Positions 5,364-20,300 of a stretch of 31,288 nt of DNA are shown here, piece by piece. A program made the translations under genes and the position numbers. The notes under the pieces are model-generated. The model was not told the origin of the DNA, searched no databases, and saw only the letters and a program-made list of their open reading frames with translations. How positions within the stretch are numbered: the first letter of the stretch is position 1; each line of letters starts with the position of its first letter. Source of the DNA: JBNJEM01 sp051745935 (lineage in GTDB: Bacteria > Planctomycetota > Planctomycetia > Pirellulales > Pirellulaceae); assembly GCA_051745935.1 (NCBI GenBank), contig JBNJEM010000013.1, forward strand, positions 1-31,288, written 5' to 3'.

Positions 5364-8300
5364 ATGCCGTGGTCTACTTGGTTGCCCAGAATTGAAAGTC
5401 GAGACACGCCTCGCACATCGCGTGGAACTTCACGGGAGCGGAAGAACGCCCGCCGAAGAGAGCGGCGTCGACGGCGAGATCGATTCATCTCGACGATCAG
5501 TGTCGAAACCTTGGAACCGCGTATGCTGCTGGCAGCGCAGCCGTTGGAGCCCGTCGGCTCGCTGGTTTATGCCGACGCGCTGAGTGGAGATATCGATGTC
5601 GCCAACGAAACCGATTCGTTTTCCCTGGATCTGGATGCGAATCAGACACTCTCGCTGGTTGTCACTCCCGGGGACGACGGTCTGCGCCCGGAGATTGCAC
5701 TGTTGGACGCGACGAGCACGGAGCTGGGTGGCACAGTTGCCGCCGGCGCGGGCGATAACGCCCTATTGCAGACGTTGAGTATCACCGATGCGGGAAGCTA
5801 TACGCTATCGGTCACGGGAGCAGACTCGACGACCGGGGCGTATTCGATCCAGGTCGTTCTGAACGCGGCCGTCGAGCAGGAGACGTACCTTGGCATCGGC
5901 AATGATGCGCTAGCGTCGGCACAGAACCTTGACGCGAGTATGCTCCAGTTGATTGATGGAACAACAGCGCGTGGCGCGGTGATTGGGCAGGTAGCGGGTG
6001 AAGCGGACGATTGGTATTCCTTCTCGGTGGATAGTGATCAGCGAATCACGCTGGCAGTGGCCGGTCGCCCGGAAGGCGATTTCACGTTGGACCTCTACAA
6101 CGGCGCCGGCGAGCTCGTGGCGACGGGTATATCGGACGGCGCGCGATCCAATTTGGGTCAAGTTATTGATTCTTGCGCCGCCAGTGGCCCTGACACCTGG
6201 TATGCCGCAGTTGGTGGAGAGGGCGATTACAGTCTGTTGGTCACTCGCGACATTGCCTTCGAACGAGAGCCCAATTCTCGCAGCGAAGACGCCCAGCCGC
6301 TGATGTCTACAGACGCGGCGCTAGGGGCACTGGCACGTGGGGCGGGCGGTGGTGGCTCGGCTGCTGGTGATACCATCCGGGTGGCGGTGCACCAGGGCGA
6401 TTACAGCAACATCGTCGTTAACCAGTTGAATGATGATACTCATTTCGACTTCAATGCCGTCGCCGTGCCGAACACGGGGCTGGACACGATCGAAGAACTG
6501 CAGGCGTATGATGTCGTGGTGCTGGGGAACCCCTTCGATACGATATCGGCCGCGGCTGGGTCTGCTATTCGTTCCTGGTATGAGACCGGGGCCGGAAATG
6601 TCGTGGGGACGGCCTGGTTGTACTTCAACGTCTTGAATTACTCGACGACGGCCCGGGCGGATCTGGATGCTGTTGTTCCGATGGAGTTTTCGGGCAGCTG
6701 GTCCAACATATCGTCGGTGCGGATCCTGGATACGTCGCATCCCATCACGGAAGGGCTTCCGGAAAGTTTCAGTTTTTCTTCGGGCGAATATAGTTCGGCA
6801 GGCGCTGATCCCGACACGACCGTGCTGGCTGACGACGGCAGCGGCCATCCCACGGTAATTGTCAATGAAATCTCCACCTCGCGTTCTGCCTGGCTGGGGC
6901 CGGCCTATTTCTACAACTACACCGAAGAATTGAGGAGCGGAAACGGAGATCGGCTGCTGGAACAGGCGGTCGCCTGGGCTGCCTTCGGTGGCGTCGATTC
7001 GGCCGATCAGTATGCTTTCGAGGCGAGCGCGGGGGACACAATCGTCATCACTACGGCGACACCTGGCGACGGCACGGGTGAACCTGACAATGATCTGGAT
7101 CCGTTGCTTGAACTCTACAATCCCACGGGCGGCCTTGTCGAAAGCAACAACAACGACTCCACGGGTGACGGGCGAAATGCACGCATCGAATACACCGTGC
7201 CTGCCGATGCAGGGGGTACGTACCGGGTCCGTGTGTCGGCGGTCGAGGGGAGCGGCGACTATACGGTCCGCGTTCAAGGCGCAACCGGCGCTGTGACCAG
7301 TTCCCTGGACGTCACCGGGACGTCGATCGCCGACGGTTCGGTGCTCCCTGTCTGGCCCGATACGCTGGAACTTGACTTCAGCAATCTTCTGCAACTCACT
7401 TCCGTGGAGGCAGGCGATTTAACGATCAACGGCGTTGCCGCCAACGCTGTCACGATCATTGATGGCGATACGCTGCAATTTGACATCGCACTGTCGGAGC
7501 CGGCGGATGGTGACTACACGTTCGAGTTGGCCGAGGGCGTACTGACTGGAATTGATGGCTCCGGCAACGCGACCTTCTCCATGACGCTCACGCTCGACAC
7601 GACTTCTCCGGTCGTGGTGTCCAGCAGTCTTGCTCCTGACGATCTAGTCGAACCGGGCAGCATTGTCTACACGGTCACCTTCAGCGAAGCGTTGGCGCAA
7701 GATGGATTGGGCGCCGAGGACGTGGAGCTGAGGGAGAATGAGTTCGGTGTTGACTTCACACCGGACGGTTTTTCGTACGATCCCGATACCGACACACTGA
7801 CGCTGGAATACAGCGGGCTGTACGACGGTGCCTATGCGCTGACGTTGCTGAGCGGTGTTGAAGCGTTCCGGGACCCTGTTGACAACCTGCTGAACGGAGC
7901 GCCGAGTTTCCCCTTGCCGTCCGGTCAAGGCGATGTGGCGCCGGATGACTTTGTGGTCGACTTTTTTGTCGATGCCGCCGAGGGAGTGCCCTATCCGGTG
8001 CCCTTGGATCCGAAGGCGCCGAGGGGCAGCCTGATCTTTGATCCCTCGGTCAACGGCACCATCTTCTCCACAACGGATGCCGACGACTACACGATTACCG
8101 TTGATGCGGGACAGACGCTGACCGTCGTAGTGGTCGAACCGTTGGACGGATCCGGTTTGCAGCCGGTCATTGAACTGTTTGGCCCCGGGGACACCACCAC
8201 GCCCCTGGGAGCAGCGTCGGCACCGTCGGTGGATGCTGCGGCGGTGCTCCAAACCGTGCAGGCGCTCACCGCGGGCGAGTACACGATGCGGATCACCGGC

Positions 8301-11300
8301 GCGAACTCAACAACCGGCGGGTATACCGCGCGATTGGTGTTGAACGCGGCGATTGAACAGGAGGAGTATACGGGCGAGCTGAACGACGACATCGCGGCGG
8401 CACAAGATCTCAGTGCGAGTGCGATTCCGCTTGGTTCAGCCGGGGTGGACCGCCTGGCTGTCTTGGGCAACGCCGGCGTTACGGCGATCGCCGACGTGAG
8501 CGAAATCGGCTTTGCTTCGGTCGCTCCAGGCGACGGCGTGAAAGGAATGACGTATGATGCCAACGGCTATTTCCTGCTGAGTGACGGCTCCGAATTGTTT
8601 GCCCTGACCACGACGGGCAGCAGTTGGCATGTCGGGTCTTTCGATGGCTACACTTCGGGGATCGCGTATCTGGGAAGTGATTTGTATGCCGTTGACGGCT
8701 CCTCTAATCAGCTACGCATGATCGATCCGACGACTGGCGGCGACCTCAGTGCGGTCGATATCTCGCTGGAGGGTGAAAATGTAACGCGCGTTACGGCATT
8801 GGCGGTCGATCCCGGTACGGATGAATTGTATGCCGTGCTGAGGACCAATGTATCTGGAAATACCCGCCTTCTGGTCATCATCGATCCAGACACTGGTACC
8901 GGGACCATTCTTGGTGATCTTGACGACAGCTTTTCGGCCATCGCTTTCGACGCCGGCGGCTCGCTGTACGGACTGACCGGGGACGGGGCCTCAGTCCCCT
9001 GTTCGCTGTTCGAAATCAGCAAAACAGACGCGACGACAACCCTGATTGCAACCTTGGCCGAGGTCGACTGGGCCGGCGAAGCGTTGGCGTTTCATCCTGA
9101 CGACGATTTGCTGTATCGCATTTCCGGCATGGGAGGCGCGGAGGCATTCCAGTCGGTGGAGATTGTCGATGACGGTGGAACAAAGACGGGTGTGGTGAAC
9201 GAGCTGAGCGTGGCCTGGCTCGGTGACAACGTACGCGGCATGGCCTACGCCGGCGGCGGCGAGTTTTTCTTGAGCGACAGAAGCTCGTCGGACGGTGGCG
9301 GCTTGTGGGTTCTCGACACGTCGGGTGATCTGCGCTTCATCGGTTCGATCGATGACGGTGCCCATGGTCTGGCCTTGATCGCCGGAGAGCTCTACGTGGG
9401 AACCGGCGGATCTTCTTTGCTGCGCAGGCTGGATCCGGCTAGCGGAGAGGAACTCGAGGCGGTAGCCATCGACCTGGACGGACGACCGATCGACGGTGTG
9501 TTGGGCCTGGCTGTCGATCCGACCACCGATAGCCTTTACGCGATCCTGCAGATGGACGATACGGGTGAACGCGAACTGGCGATCCTTGATCCGGTCACCG
9601 GTGTCGGCACCCCGGTTGGTGTGCTGAGCGACTACTTCTCGGCGATTGCTTTTGATGCCGACGGTGTTTTGTTCGGGCTGACGGGCAGGCAAGCTGAGCA
9701 GAGGGAATCACTATTCCTCTTGAACAAAAACAATGCGTCGGCTGTTTTCATCCAGGCGTTTCCCTACGGTGGAAGGGGGGAAGCACTGGCGTTCAACCCG
9801 GAAGACGGATTGCTGTATCGGGCGTCGGGGCAGAACCGGTTCGGCGATGTGTACGACTTCCAGTCGCTGGCGATTTCCTACCTGACAACCATCGCTGATG
9901 TCTACTCCTTCGATCTCACAGCGGGGCAAAACGCTTCACTGGTCGTGACCACGTTGAACACGGCCAGCACGCACGTACAGCTCTTGGATGCCAGCGGCAC
10001 GGTTCTCACAAGCGGTGTGGTCGGGGCGGACAATGTGAGCGAATCGATTTCGCAGTTCGTTGCGCCTGCCGACGGCACCTACTATGCCAAAGTCACCGCC
10101 GATGCACCGACGGACTACAGTCTTGTCATTACGCGGAACGCCACGTTTGATCTTGAGCCGAACGACGAAGCGACAGTGGCTCAGGCACTGCCGGTAGCCC
10201 GGCATGCGCTGGGCTATTTGGGTGACGCCGACGAGTACCTGGTGGCCGTGTCGGCCGGCGACGTGCTGGCCATTTCGACAACCATTCCTGGTGACGGGGA
10301 CGGAGAACCGATCAACGAAGTTACGCCGACGATCGAAGTATTCAATTCGGCGGGCGACGAGGTCACCGATTTGTCGGTGCCCGCGCCGCAGGATGACGTG
10401 TATCGCGTTCGGGTCACCGCTGCGAATACGGGTGAATACGTGCTGCATATCGACGGGGCCACGGGCGAGTCGACGTTTGCCGTGACCGGTACCACGCCTG
10501 CCACCGGCCTCCGCTCGGCAACCTATCCCACCACCTACGTCCTGGAGCTGTCCGAGGCCGTATTCCTTCCGTCAGTGCAAGCATCGGATCTCGTCGTAAC
10601 GTTGCCCGACGGTTCCACGACTGTCGCTGCTTCCAGTTTTAGCGTTCCCGACCCGAATCGGCTCCGCTTCAATATTGCCGATGGGCTCGATGTGGACGGA
10701 ACTTACACCGTCAGTATCAATGAGGCCGCTTTCACTGGCATCACGCAGACCGCCTTGGCAGCGTTCTCGGCAACTTTCGTGCTCGATACGACGGGTCCGG
10801 TGGTCGTGGACAGTTCGATCGCTGAAGGGAGCGAGATAAACTCCGGAGCAGTGGACTGGGTGCTCGAGTTCAGCGAGCCTCTCGAAAGGAGCGTGCTGGG
10901 AGTTGAAGACATCGTGCTGCGCGACTTGACGACCACCAACCCCGGGACGAATCCGGAAAGTGTCAGCTTCGACTTCGCTGTCGACAATACGGTTGCGGTG
11001 TCGTTTGTGGACGTTGCCGAGGGGGACTACCGTCTGACGTTGCGTTCGGCCAGCGATGCATTCCGCGATCCGTATGGCAATCTTCTGGACGGTGACGGAG
11101 ACGGTGTCTCGGGAGACGACTTCCAGTTGGCGTTTGTCGTGGACACGACGGAAGTGGATTATGGGCCGTTGGCGGGAATCTTGCCGGAGGGTTCGCTGAT
11201 CCACGATCCTCCGCGAAACGGTAACTTTTCCGACGCCGGCGACGTCGACACGTTCAACATCTCCTTGGATGCCGGGCAGACGGCCACGTTGCGCTTCGTA

Positions 11301-14300
11301 CCACGGGACGCTTCCATTGCCGCCGAAATAGACTTGCTGGGACCATCTGGAGTGGTTGGTTCGGCGTCCTCGGGGTCGGGCGAATCGCTGTTGCTGCAGA
11401 CAGCTCCGATCAGCGAGGCGGGCGCGTATCAGATCGAACTGACGAGCTTAGCAGGTTCTGGTGATTATGAGTTGGAACTCATCCTTAATGCCGCGTTAGA
11501 AGAAGAGTCGTTGTTTGCGACCAACTCAAACGACACGGTCGAAACAGCGCAGCAGCTTGACGGTTCTTCCGTGGCCTTGGTTGGCCAGGCGGATCGACTT
11601 GCCGCGGTCGGCGTGGCGGATGCGGAGGGCGCCGACTACTATGCGTTCTCGCTGGAAGCGGGCGATTTGGCCTCAATTGCCGTGACTTCACAATCGGGTG
11701 GGGAAATGGCGCTCACCCTGCTGGATGCTGGCGGCGTCGACTTGGCACTGGGCGCGAGCAATGGTGAAAATGTCAGTCAGGATATTCGACTCTTCTCCGC
11801 GCCGAGCGCCGGGGAATATGTTGCCCGCGTGGCCGGAACGGCTGACGATAGATACAGTCTGATCGTCACTCGTGGCGCTGACTTCGATCGGGAGCCGAAT
11901 TCCGCTGCGGATATTCCGCAGGTGCTTACACCTGCCGCGATTGTTTTGGCCGGGTTGGGAGGCTCCGGCACGGGCGATTCGTCTCAGGGAGCCACCGGCA
12001 CGGCAACGCTTCCCTTGGACCTGTTCGACGGGAGCGGGTACGAGTGGGACCTGCGGGCATCCGGCTACTATAACACGTCCGGGTACATCAACGACGGCAC
12101 GTCTGATGCGTACGACGGCGGGCTCCGACTCAGCGGCTTCGGCGTGCATACCAATGTGACGACCGAAGGTGACGGACGGGAGGTGGTGATTGGTCCGGTG
12201 GCCGTGTCCGGGCTGGAGATAACGCGGAAGATCTATGTCCCCGATGATGAGAACTATGCGCGGTTCCTGGAAATCGTGACCAACCCTGGTGACACGACAG
12301 CGACCTACACCGCTGAACTCGATACGAATCTCGGCTCGGACAGCTGGACCGTCGTCGTGGCGACATCCGACGGGGACACATCCTTCAGTGCGTCGGACGA
12401 CTGGATCGTTACGGACGACTTGTCAAATGGTGGTGGAGATCCGTCGATGTTGCACGTCATCGCCGGGCCGGATGCGCGGATGCGACCCACCACGGCATCG
12501 CGCAGCGCAGATAATCTTCGGTACACGTACGACCTGGAATTGGCGCCCGGCCAGACGCAGATCGTGATGCACTTTGCCTCACAGAATCCCAATCAAGCCG
12601 CGGCGCTGGCGAAGGGGCCGCTGCTTGTCGATCTTGAGTTGAACGCGTTGAAGGGGATGTCCTATTCGGAGCGTGCAGCGATCGTCAATTTTGCGGCGGG
12701 CGATCACGCCGACTACCATGCGTTCGAGGCCAACGCCGGTGACGAGATTACGATCAGCACGAGCACCCCGGCAGCCGGCGCTGGTGATTTGTTGAATGAA
12801 TTAGATCCAGGCATCGCTGTGTACGATCCCCACGACTCGCGGGTTCCTTACGGCAACGGCGGCGGGAACGAATCACTGACCTTTACGGCTGACCTGGACG
12901 GCCAGTATCTGGTTCACGTCTTTGCCGAGAACGATGCGTTCGGCGAATACGTGTTGCGAGTCGAGGGGGCGGTGGGCGCAGCGCCGCCGTTTGTCGCCAC
13001 AACCACGGCGCCGCCGGATGGCGCCGAGCTATCCGCCTATCCGACCACCTATCGAGTTGATTTCTCCGAGGCCTTCCTGTTGACGTCTGTCGATGCCTCT
13101 GATCTAACGGTCACACTCGGAGGGAGCACGATTGATGCCGACACCGTTGTGGTCATCGATCAAGATACGCTCGAATTCGAGATCACTTCGGGGGATGTGG
13201 GAGACGGTCTCTACACGGTGGAGATTGCCGCCGGTGCCGTGACGAGCGTCTCGGGGCAGGCGTTGCAAGCGTTCGCTGCCCAATTCGACTACGATGCGAC
13301 AAACCCCTGGGTCACCGACAGCTCGATTACCGAGGGTGACGCGATTCGCCCGGGACCGGTCGTTTATGAGGTCGGCTTCAGCGAAGAACTCGCCACGGAA
13401 GATCTGGGGGCCGAGGACGTCACGTTGGTGGATGCAGTGTCGGGTGTCAGCTACTCACCTGACGCTTTTGACTATGACCCGTCCCTCAGCCAATCCACGA
13501 TCACGTACGACAATCTGCCCGAAGGGAACTACACGCTCACGTTATTGACGTCTGCCGAGGCGTTTCGCGATCGGCGCGGCAACCTGCTAGATGGCTCGCC
13601 GAGCTTTCCGCTGCCGTCGGGTGACGGGACGCCGGGTGATCCGTTTATCGTCAACTTCGTCGTCGATGTCGATCAGCAGGAGTATCCAACGCCGCTCGAG
13701 GCTGTCGCGCCGCTGGGATCGCTGGTCTTTGATCCGCCACAGAGCGGCGTGTTCAATTCGGTCGGTGACAGCGATGCTTTTACGGTGAATTTGGATGCCG
13801 GTCAGACGGTCACGGTTCTTTTGAGTCCTCAGGATGCATCGATTTCAGGTTCCGTCGCGCTGCTGGATCCTGACGCATCTACGCTCGCCACCGCCACGGC
13901 GGCCGGCGCTGGTCAACGGGTGCTGCTGCAGACTGTCGCGGCTTCGGAGGCGGGGACGTACACGATTGACGTAGAGAACACCGAGGGCTCCGGCCCTTAT
14001 CAGCTGGAACTCGTGCTGAATGCGGCCGTGGAAGTGGAGTCGATCGGTGGGGACGCGAATGATGATGTCGGTTCGGCCCAGGACATCAACAATTCGTTTG
14101 TCGATTTCGGGTCCGGCGCAACGCGAGGGGCGGCCGTCGGTGCCGCATCGACCATCGTTTCCAATGTAGCCGAAGGCAAGGCCGTGTCCGTGGTGGAGGG
14201 CGGCTTCAACGGAGTTGACCTGAGTACGCTGGTGGATGGATCTTTTCTCGCTCGAGGCGCCTACTGGCAAACCGGCACGGTATGGTGGACCGGGACCGAT

Positions 14301-17300
14301 CCGACATTGCAGATCGATTTGGCCGAGCAGTACGTCTTGACCGGCGCGCGCATCCAGGGCGACGACAACGATTCGTATCTGTTTGAGTACCTCGACACGA
14401 GCGATGGCCAGTGGAAGGCGTTGTGGAACGCGCCGAATTACGATGCCCGCATTGGCGGCGGGATGATCACTCGACCCGACTTCGGCTTCACCGACGGCAA
14501 CCAATGGCAGGAGTTTTCGCCCGTCACGACCGATATGGTCCGTGTGCGCGCTACCGGGGGCGACAATAACTACGCCTTGTCCGAGATTCAACTCCACGGC
14601 TACGACGCGTCGGCTGGCAGTGGTGATGTCTACGCGTTTGATCTCGAGGAAGACCAAATCGCCACGGTGGTTCTGGGAGGTGGTGGCAGTAGCGGTCGCC
14701 TCGAACTGCTCGATGACACGGGCACCACGTTGGCCCTCGGCGTGAGCGGCTGGAACAACGTGGATGAAGCGATCCACGGTTTCACCGCTCCCGAAGCAGG
14801 CACTTATCATGCGCGCGTGTTCGGTGATGGTGAGTACTCGTTGGTGGTGACGCGCAGTGGCGATTTTGCCCTGGAAACCTACTTCACCGATTTTGAGACG
14901 CCCGTGGGATCCGAGTGGTCGACAACAGCGCGTGACGGGACCGTGCCCTCGTTCACCGCCTTCTTGGGACGTTTCAGCGGCGGGGCGGGTGCGACCCTCA
15001 CTTTGCCAACCGTTCCTGGAGCGTCGTATTCCGTCGAATTCGACCTGATGATCATCGACAGTTGGGATGGCAGCGCTAACCGCTGGGGGCCGGACTACTT
15101 CAACGTCGACGTGGCGGGCACCCAATTGTTCCATCACACGTTCACCAATTCCGGCGGATCGCAAAGCTACCCTGGCACTCCGGATGTGAGCGGCGCCAAC
15201 TATGGATGGGGCGGCTGGAACGACGCGATCTACCGAAACGTTACGGTCCCGTTCGTGGCCAGCGGCACAACTACTTCTATTCGCTTCTATGACGGGGGCT
15301 TGCAGGGGATTAACGACGAGTCGTGGGGGATCGACAACGTGCGCGTACGGCCTGCCGCGTCGCTCCAGGACGGCGACACCGTCCAGGATATTTCCACCAG
15401 CGGCAATGTGTTGGGGCATTACCTCGGTACGCCAGCCGAGTTCCAGTTTGCGGCTGAAGTAGGCGATTCGCTGCAGCTCTATACTTCCACGCCCGGCGGT
15501 GGATTCGGAGAGCCGATTAATACGTTGGACCCGGCATTACAGTTGTTCAGTCCCGAGGGACTACTGCTGGCCGACGATGACAACGGAGGACCACAAGAGG
15601 ACGGCCGGAATGCGGGCGTCCACTACACGGTCCCCGAAGGGGGCGCGGGCATGTATACGGCGCGCATCCTGGGTGCCAACTCGGGTGCCTACGCTTTGAC
15701 GGTGCTCGGTGCGACAGGTACCTCGACAACGTCGCCGCAAGTCGTGCTGACCAGCCCGGCCGAAGGCGCGAAACTGGGCGCGGCGCCCGGTGTGGTGGAT
15801 ATCACGATGAGTGAAGGTGTGCGCGTCGACAGTATCGACTCGACGGACCTCACGATCGACGGGGGGGCCACCGTCGACGACGTGGAGATGATCGATGGTC
15901 GGCAGGTGCGATTCCATATCACGGTACCCGATGTCGACGGCACGTTCACATACACTCTCGCGCAAGACGCCTTCACCGATCTACAGGGTGAAACCAGCCA
16001 GCCGTACACCGGGACGTTCGTGATTGACAAGAGCGGTCCGCGGGTGATTGAACAGCATCCAGGGCAACAGGCCTCGGCCCCGTTCACCCAGCTTACTTTC
16101 ATCTTCGACGAACCGGTCAGTAATTTCTCGAGCACCGATGTTACTCAGTTCACGGGGCCGGGAGGCGTCAGCCTGCTCACGGAAATTACCGGTGTCAGTA
16201 TCAACGGTAACGAAGCCACCGTGACGTTCAACGCCCAGTCGGCACGCGGCACGTACATCATGCAGATCGGGCCGAACATCAGTGACCTGGTCGGCAACGC
16301 CATGAACCAGGACGGAGACGATGTCAACGGCGAGATCGGTGATGACGATTACATCACAACGATTGAGCTCGAGTCTTCGGACCTGCAGGTCGACGCGGTC
16401 GCGCTGCCGACTTCAGGCGTGTTGGGATCGCCACTGACATTCTCGTGGACCGTTTCGAATCACGGCTCGGATGCCGCCGTCGAAAACTGGTGGGATCAGG
16501 CATGGTTGTCGACCGACACCACCTTCAGCAGTGACGATATTTCCTTGTTGGATGCCGTGGCGCCGCCCGACGGTACCATTCCGCTGACTCCTGGTGCCGA
16601 GAATGCTTACACGCAGGAGGTGACGGTTGATCTGCCGCTCACGTCGAATCTCGACGCGGGCGTCTACTACGTGTTGGTGATGACGGACGCTCTGGATGAC
16701 CAGGCCGAAGATGACGAGAATAACAACGTCAATTTTGAATCGATTGACCTGTCCTTGCCTCCGCTGCCCGACCTTGTCGTCACCGACATTGACGCCCCGA
16801 TCGAAGGTTTATCCGGCCAGGACGTGCAATATTCGTGGACCGTCTCGAATATCGGCACCGGGGACGCCGCGGGGTCTTGGCGAGACCGTGTCTGGCTGTC
16901 CACCGACCAGTCGCTGGGAGGCGGCGATTTGTACCTCGGCGATTTTCGGTTCACCGGAACGATCGCCGCCAACGAATCGATTGCGCGCGCCCAAACCTAC
17001 ACCCTGCCCGTCAACATGGAAGGGGAACGATGGTTCATCGTACAAACCGATGTTCACAACGAGCTGTACGAGCACACCAACGAAGGAAATAACACGACCG
17101 TCGACGATACCGCAATGGACGTGGAACTATCACCCTTCCCGAACCTGCGGGTGACCGACGTCATTCCACCCACGGAAGCGTTTTCCAGTCAGCAGGCGGT
17201 TGTCGAGTGGGAGGTGACCAACACGGGCGACGCGCCGACCAGTGCGCCGATGTGGTACGACCGCGTCTGGTTGTCCAGGGACAACCTGCTGGACGGCAGT

Positions 17301-20300
17301 GATACCTACATGGGTCAGGTCGCCAATGCCAGCTACCTGAATCCCACCGAAAGTTACACCAACAGCCTGACTGTCACACTGCCACAGGGTATTCAGGGCG
17401 AATACTACTTCATCGTCAAGACCGATTACCACAACCACGTCTATGAGCACAACGACGAGGACGATAATGTCGGCATCGAGGAACCGACCCAGGTTACTCT
17501 GACCCCTCCGCCCGATTTGCAGGTGGCAGACGTCTCGGCAGCGGAAACCGTCTTCTCCAACGACGTGGTTACGGTCGGCTGGACTGTGGAGAACAGGGGT
17601 GAAGGGCGAACGCTCCAGTCCACTTGGCGCGACTTTGTCTACCTGTCTGACACGCCCGATCGATCGGGAACGACGTTCAATATGGGCAGCCTGTGGCATT
17701 CCGGCGCGCTGAATCCCGAGGGATCCGAGGGAGACTCCTATACTGCCTCGCTGAACGCGCGCATCCCGGTCGACATCGAAGGAGAGTGGTTCTTCATCGT
17801 ACTGACAGACGGGCAAAACCATGTCTACGAGCATGTGTATGAGAACAACAACCAGAACGTACGCCGTGACGAAGCGCTCGAACCGGACTCGACAACCGTA
17901 CGGCTGGTAACACCTGACCTGGAGGTGGATGTGGTCGATGCACCGGCCGCGGCTCAGGGCAGCCACTCGATGTCCTTCTCCTACTCGGTTACCAACCATG
18001 GCATTTTGCGCACGCCGGGCAGTTCCTGGCGAGACACGTACTACTTCTCGACCGATACGACGCTCGACGACGAAGATCTGTCTCTGGGATCGCGCAACCA
18101 CTATGGAGCCTTGGATCCGGGCGAGTCTTATACGCGGTCGGCCACCGTGACCTTGCCCGACGGCCTGAGCGGTGAGTTCCACCTCTTGGTGTACACCGAC
18201 GCCAACCATCAAGTGTTCGAAGGTCCGGCCGATTCACTGGGCGAAACTAACAATGTCTCTTTCGACGCCACGCCGGTGGTGGTCACGGACGATCCTCCCG
18301 ACCTGGTCATTATCCCCGACAGCTTCGAGGCGTGGCCGACTGCCGTAGCTGGAAGCTTTCTCCGGGCGACTTGGGGCGTCATGAACCAAGGAGAAGGCGA
18401 TACGGTGGGCGGGACCTGGCGGTGCAAGGTCTACGCGTCGATCGACGGCATCAAGGGTGGGGCGGACGATCAATTGCTGGGTACCTTCACCCGAAGTGGT
18501 GACCTGGCGGCAGGCGAGTCGTACTACGCAGTCGATCGGCAAGTCAACATTCCCATCGATCTGAGTGGCACAATCTACCTATGGGTCCGCACGGATGCCG
18601 ACAACCAAGTGTACGAAGGCGACAACGAGCTGAACAACGACTCGCAGCTCATTCCCGTCGAGATTGTGCAGAACCTGGCGGATCTGCAGGTGATCGATAT
18701 TGCCGGGATACCCGAAACGGCCCAAGCCGGAAAGCCGGTGACGGTGACGTGGACGGTCGAAAACATGGGCGACGGGCGAACCAACGCGTTGAGTTGGCAA
18801 GACAAGATCTACCTGACTCGCAATCAGACGCTCGGGGACGGTGATGACGTTTATCTTGGCAGCTATCGGCGCAATAGCCCGCTCGATTTTGAACAAAGCT
18901 ATACAGTCACCAGGTCCGTTACGATTCCGGTCACGGCCACGGGGGCTTACTACATTGGGGTCTACACGGATCGCGACAATCGTGTGTTTGAAGGCGGCGC
19001 GGAAGACAATAACTGGCGTATCCGGCCTCTGAATCTCGATCCTGACGATCCGGATACGCCTCTGCCGATTTTGCCGCCCGATGAGGGTACCGTCCTCGTG
19101 CCCGACCTGGTACTCGACGAAGTCGACGCTCCGACCGAGGCCTTCAGCGGCCAGCCCTTCACACTGTCCTGGACAGTCACCAACGCGGGCGATGAGGCGA
19201 CCGGCAATTGGTATGATCAGGTCTACTTGTCATTAGACCAGGTTTACGATCCTGGTTCGGACATCTCGTTGGGCAATCGATGGCACCATGGTGGGCTCGC
19301 AGCGGGCGACAGCTATACGGTCACCACGGCCTTCAACACTCCCCGCGGTCTGTCAGGGCCGTTCTACGTCTTCGTGGCGGTCGATCGAGGTAACTACAAG
19401 CAAGAGCCGGACGAGCTCAACAATGTGGACTACGACCGAACCAGCATGTTGGTTAATCTCCTGCCTCCCGCGGATCTTGTCGTGGCCCAGCCGATCACGA
19501 TCCCCGCGACGGCAGCGCCCGGTTTCAATGCGACATTGACCTATACCGTGGAAAACCAGGGTGAAGACCCGGCGATCGGCCGCTGGTACGATTCCTTGTA
19601 TATTTCTGCCGACGCCACGTGGAGCATCGACGATGCCTTCTTCGGCCGCGTCTTACACCGCGGTGACGTGCCGGGCGGCAGCAGCTACACCGAGACGATC
19701 ACGGCTCCCTTACCTGGGGTGCTGCCCGGAGACTATCACGTGATCGTTCGGAGTGATATCCGCAATCACATCCCCGAAAGCGACGAAACGAACAACTTGC
19801 GGGCGTCGCTCGATTTGATGGAGGTGGATGCTCAGTTGCTGGAGCTGGGTGATGAAAACGCTCAGACCGCCACGTTGTCCCGCGGCGCATCTGCCTTCTA
19901 CAAGACACCTGAAATCGAGGCCGGCGAGACGGTCCGCATCAGTCTGGACGGCGCCGATGATCTGTTCACGGAACTGTATGTCCGTTACGGCGGCATGCCG
20001 TCACGGAACCAGTTCGATCAAGGGGCCAATCAGCCGTTCTTGTCGGACCAGCAGATCGTGCTGCCGGTCCAGCAGACGGGCACCTACTACATACTGGCCT
20101 ATGGCACCTCGGCCCCGGCGGCTCGCGAGTACACGATTTCCGCGGAGCTGATTCCCTTCTCCATTGAGAAGGTGCACATTGACACGGTTGGCAACGCTGG
20201 AGATGCCACGGTCAAGGTGTCGGGCGCTCGATTTAACGACAGCACCACGTTTGATCTAGTGGATGACAAAGGCGACGCCTTGCCGGCCGAGCGCGTTTTC

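Larger units (their letters stand above)
5539..16375 (+). repeat. Four protein-level super-repeats (PPC-PPC-PPC-Ig-Ig)
   Basis: Units begin near 5539, 7975, 11150 and 13665, each with a GSLV/GSLI entry strand (GSLVYADALS, GSLIFDPSVNG, GSLIHDPPRNG, GSLVFDPPQSG). Each continues with DSFSLDLDANQT-like strands, LNAAVEQE or LNAAIEQE, YSLxVTRxxxFxxEPN in units 1-3 (unit 4 lacks the EPN), a third PPC with TPGDGxGEP-type loops, and two SbsA-like Ig domains. The second Ig domain carries AFRDxxGNLLxG-type ends in units 1-3. Similarity is clear in protein but weak in DNA, so the duplications are old. Unit length varies from about 2.4 to 3.2 kb because of inserted cargo domains. Confidence 0.85.

Noticed and set aside
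13845..15419. Long minus-strand open frame (524 codons) opposite the giant gene
   Set aside because: It lies fully antisense to a well-supported multidomain frame, shows Arg/Val/Gly-rich shadow composition and no motif or ribosome-binding site. GC-rich genes commonly leave such antisense frames.
5535..16375. Recent DNA-level duplication of the super-repeats
   Set aside because: Units align by protein motif, but their DNA differs throughout in codon choice and spacing, so they are old duplications.
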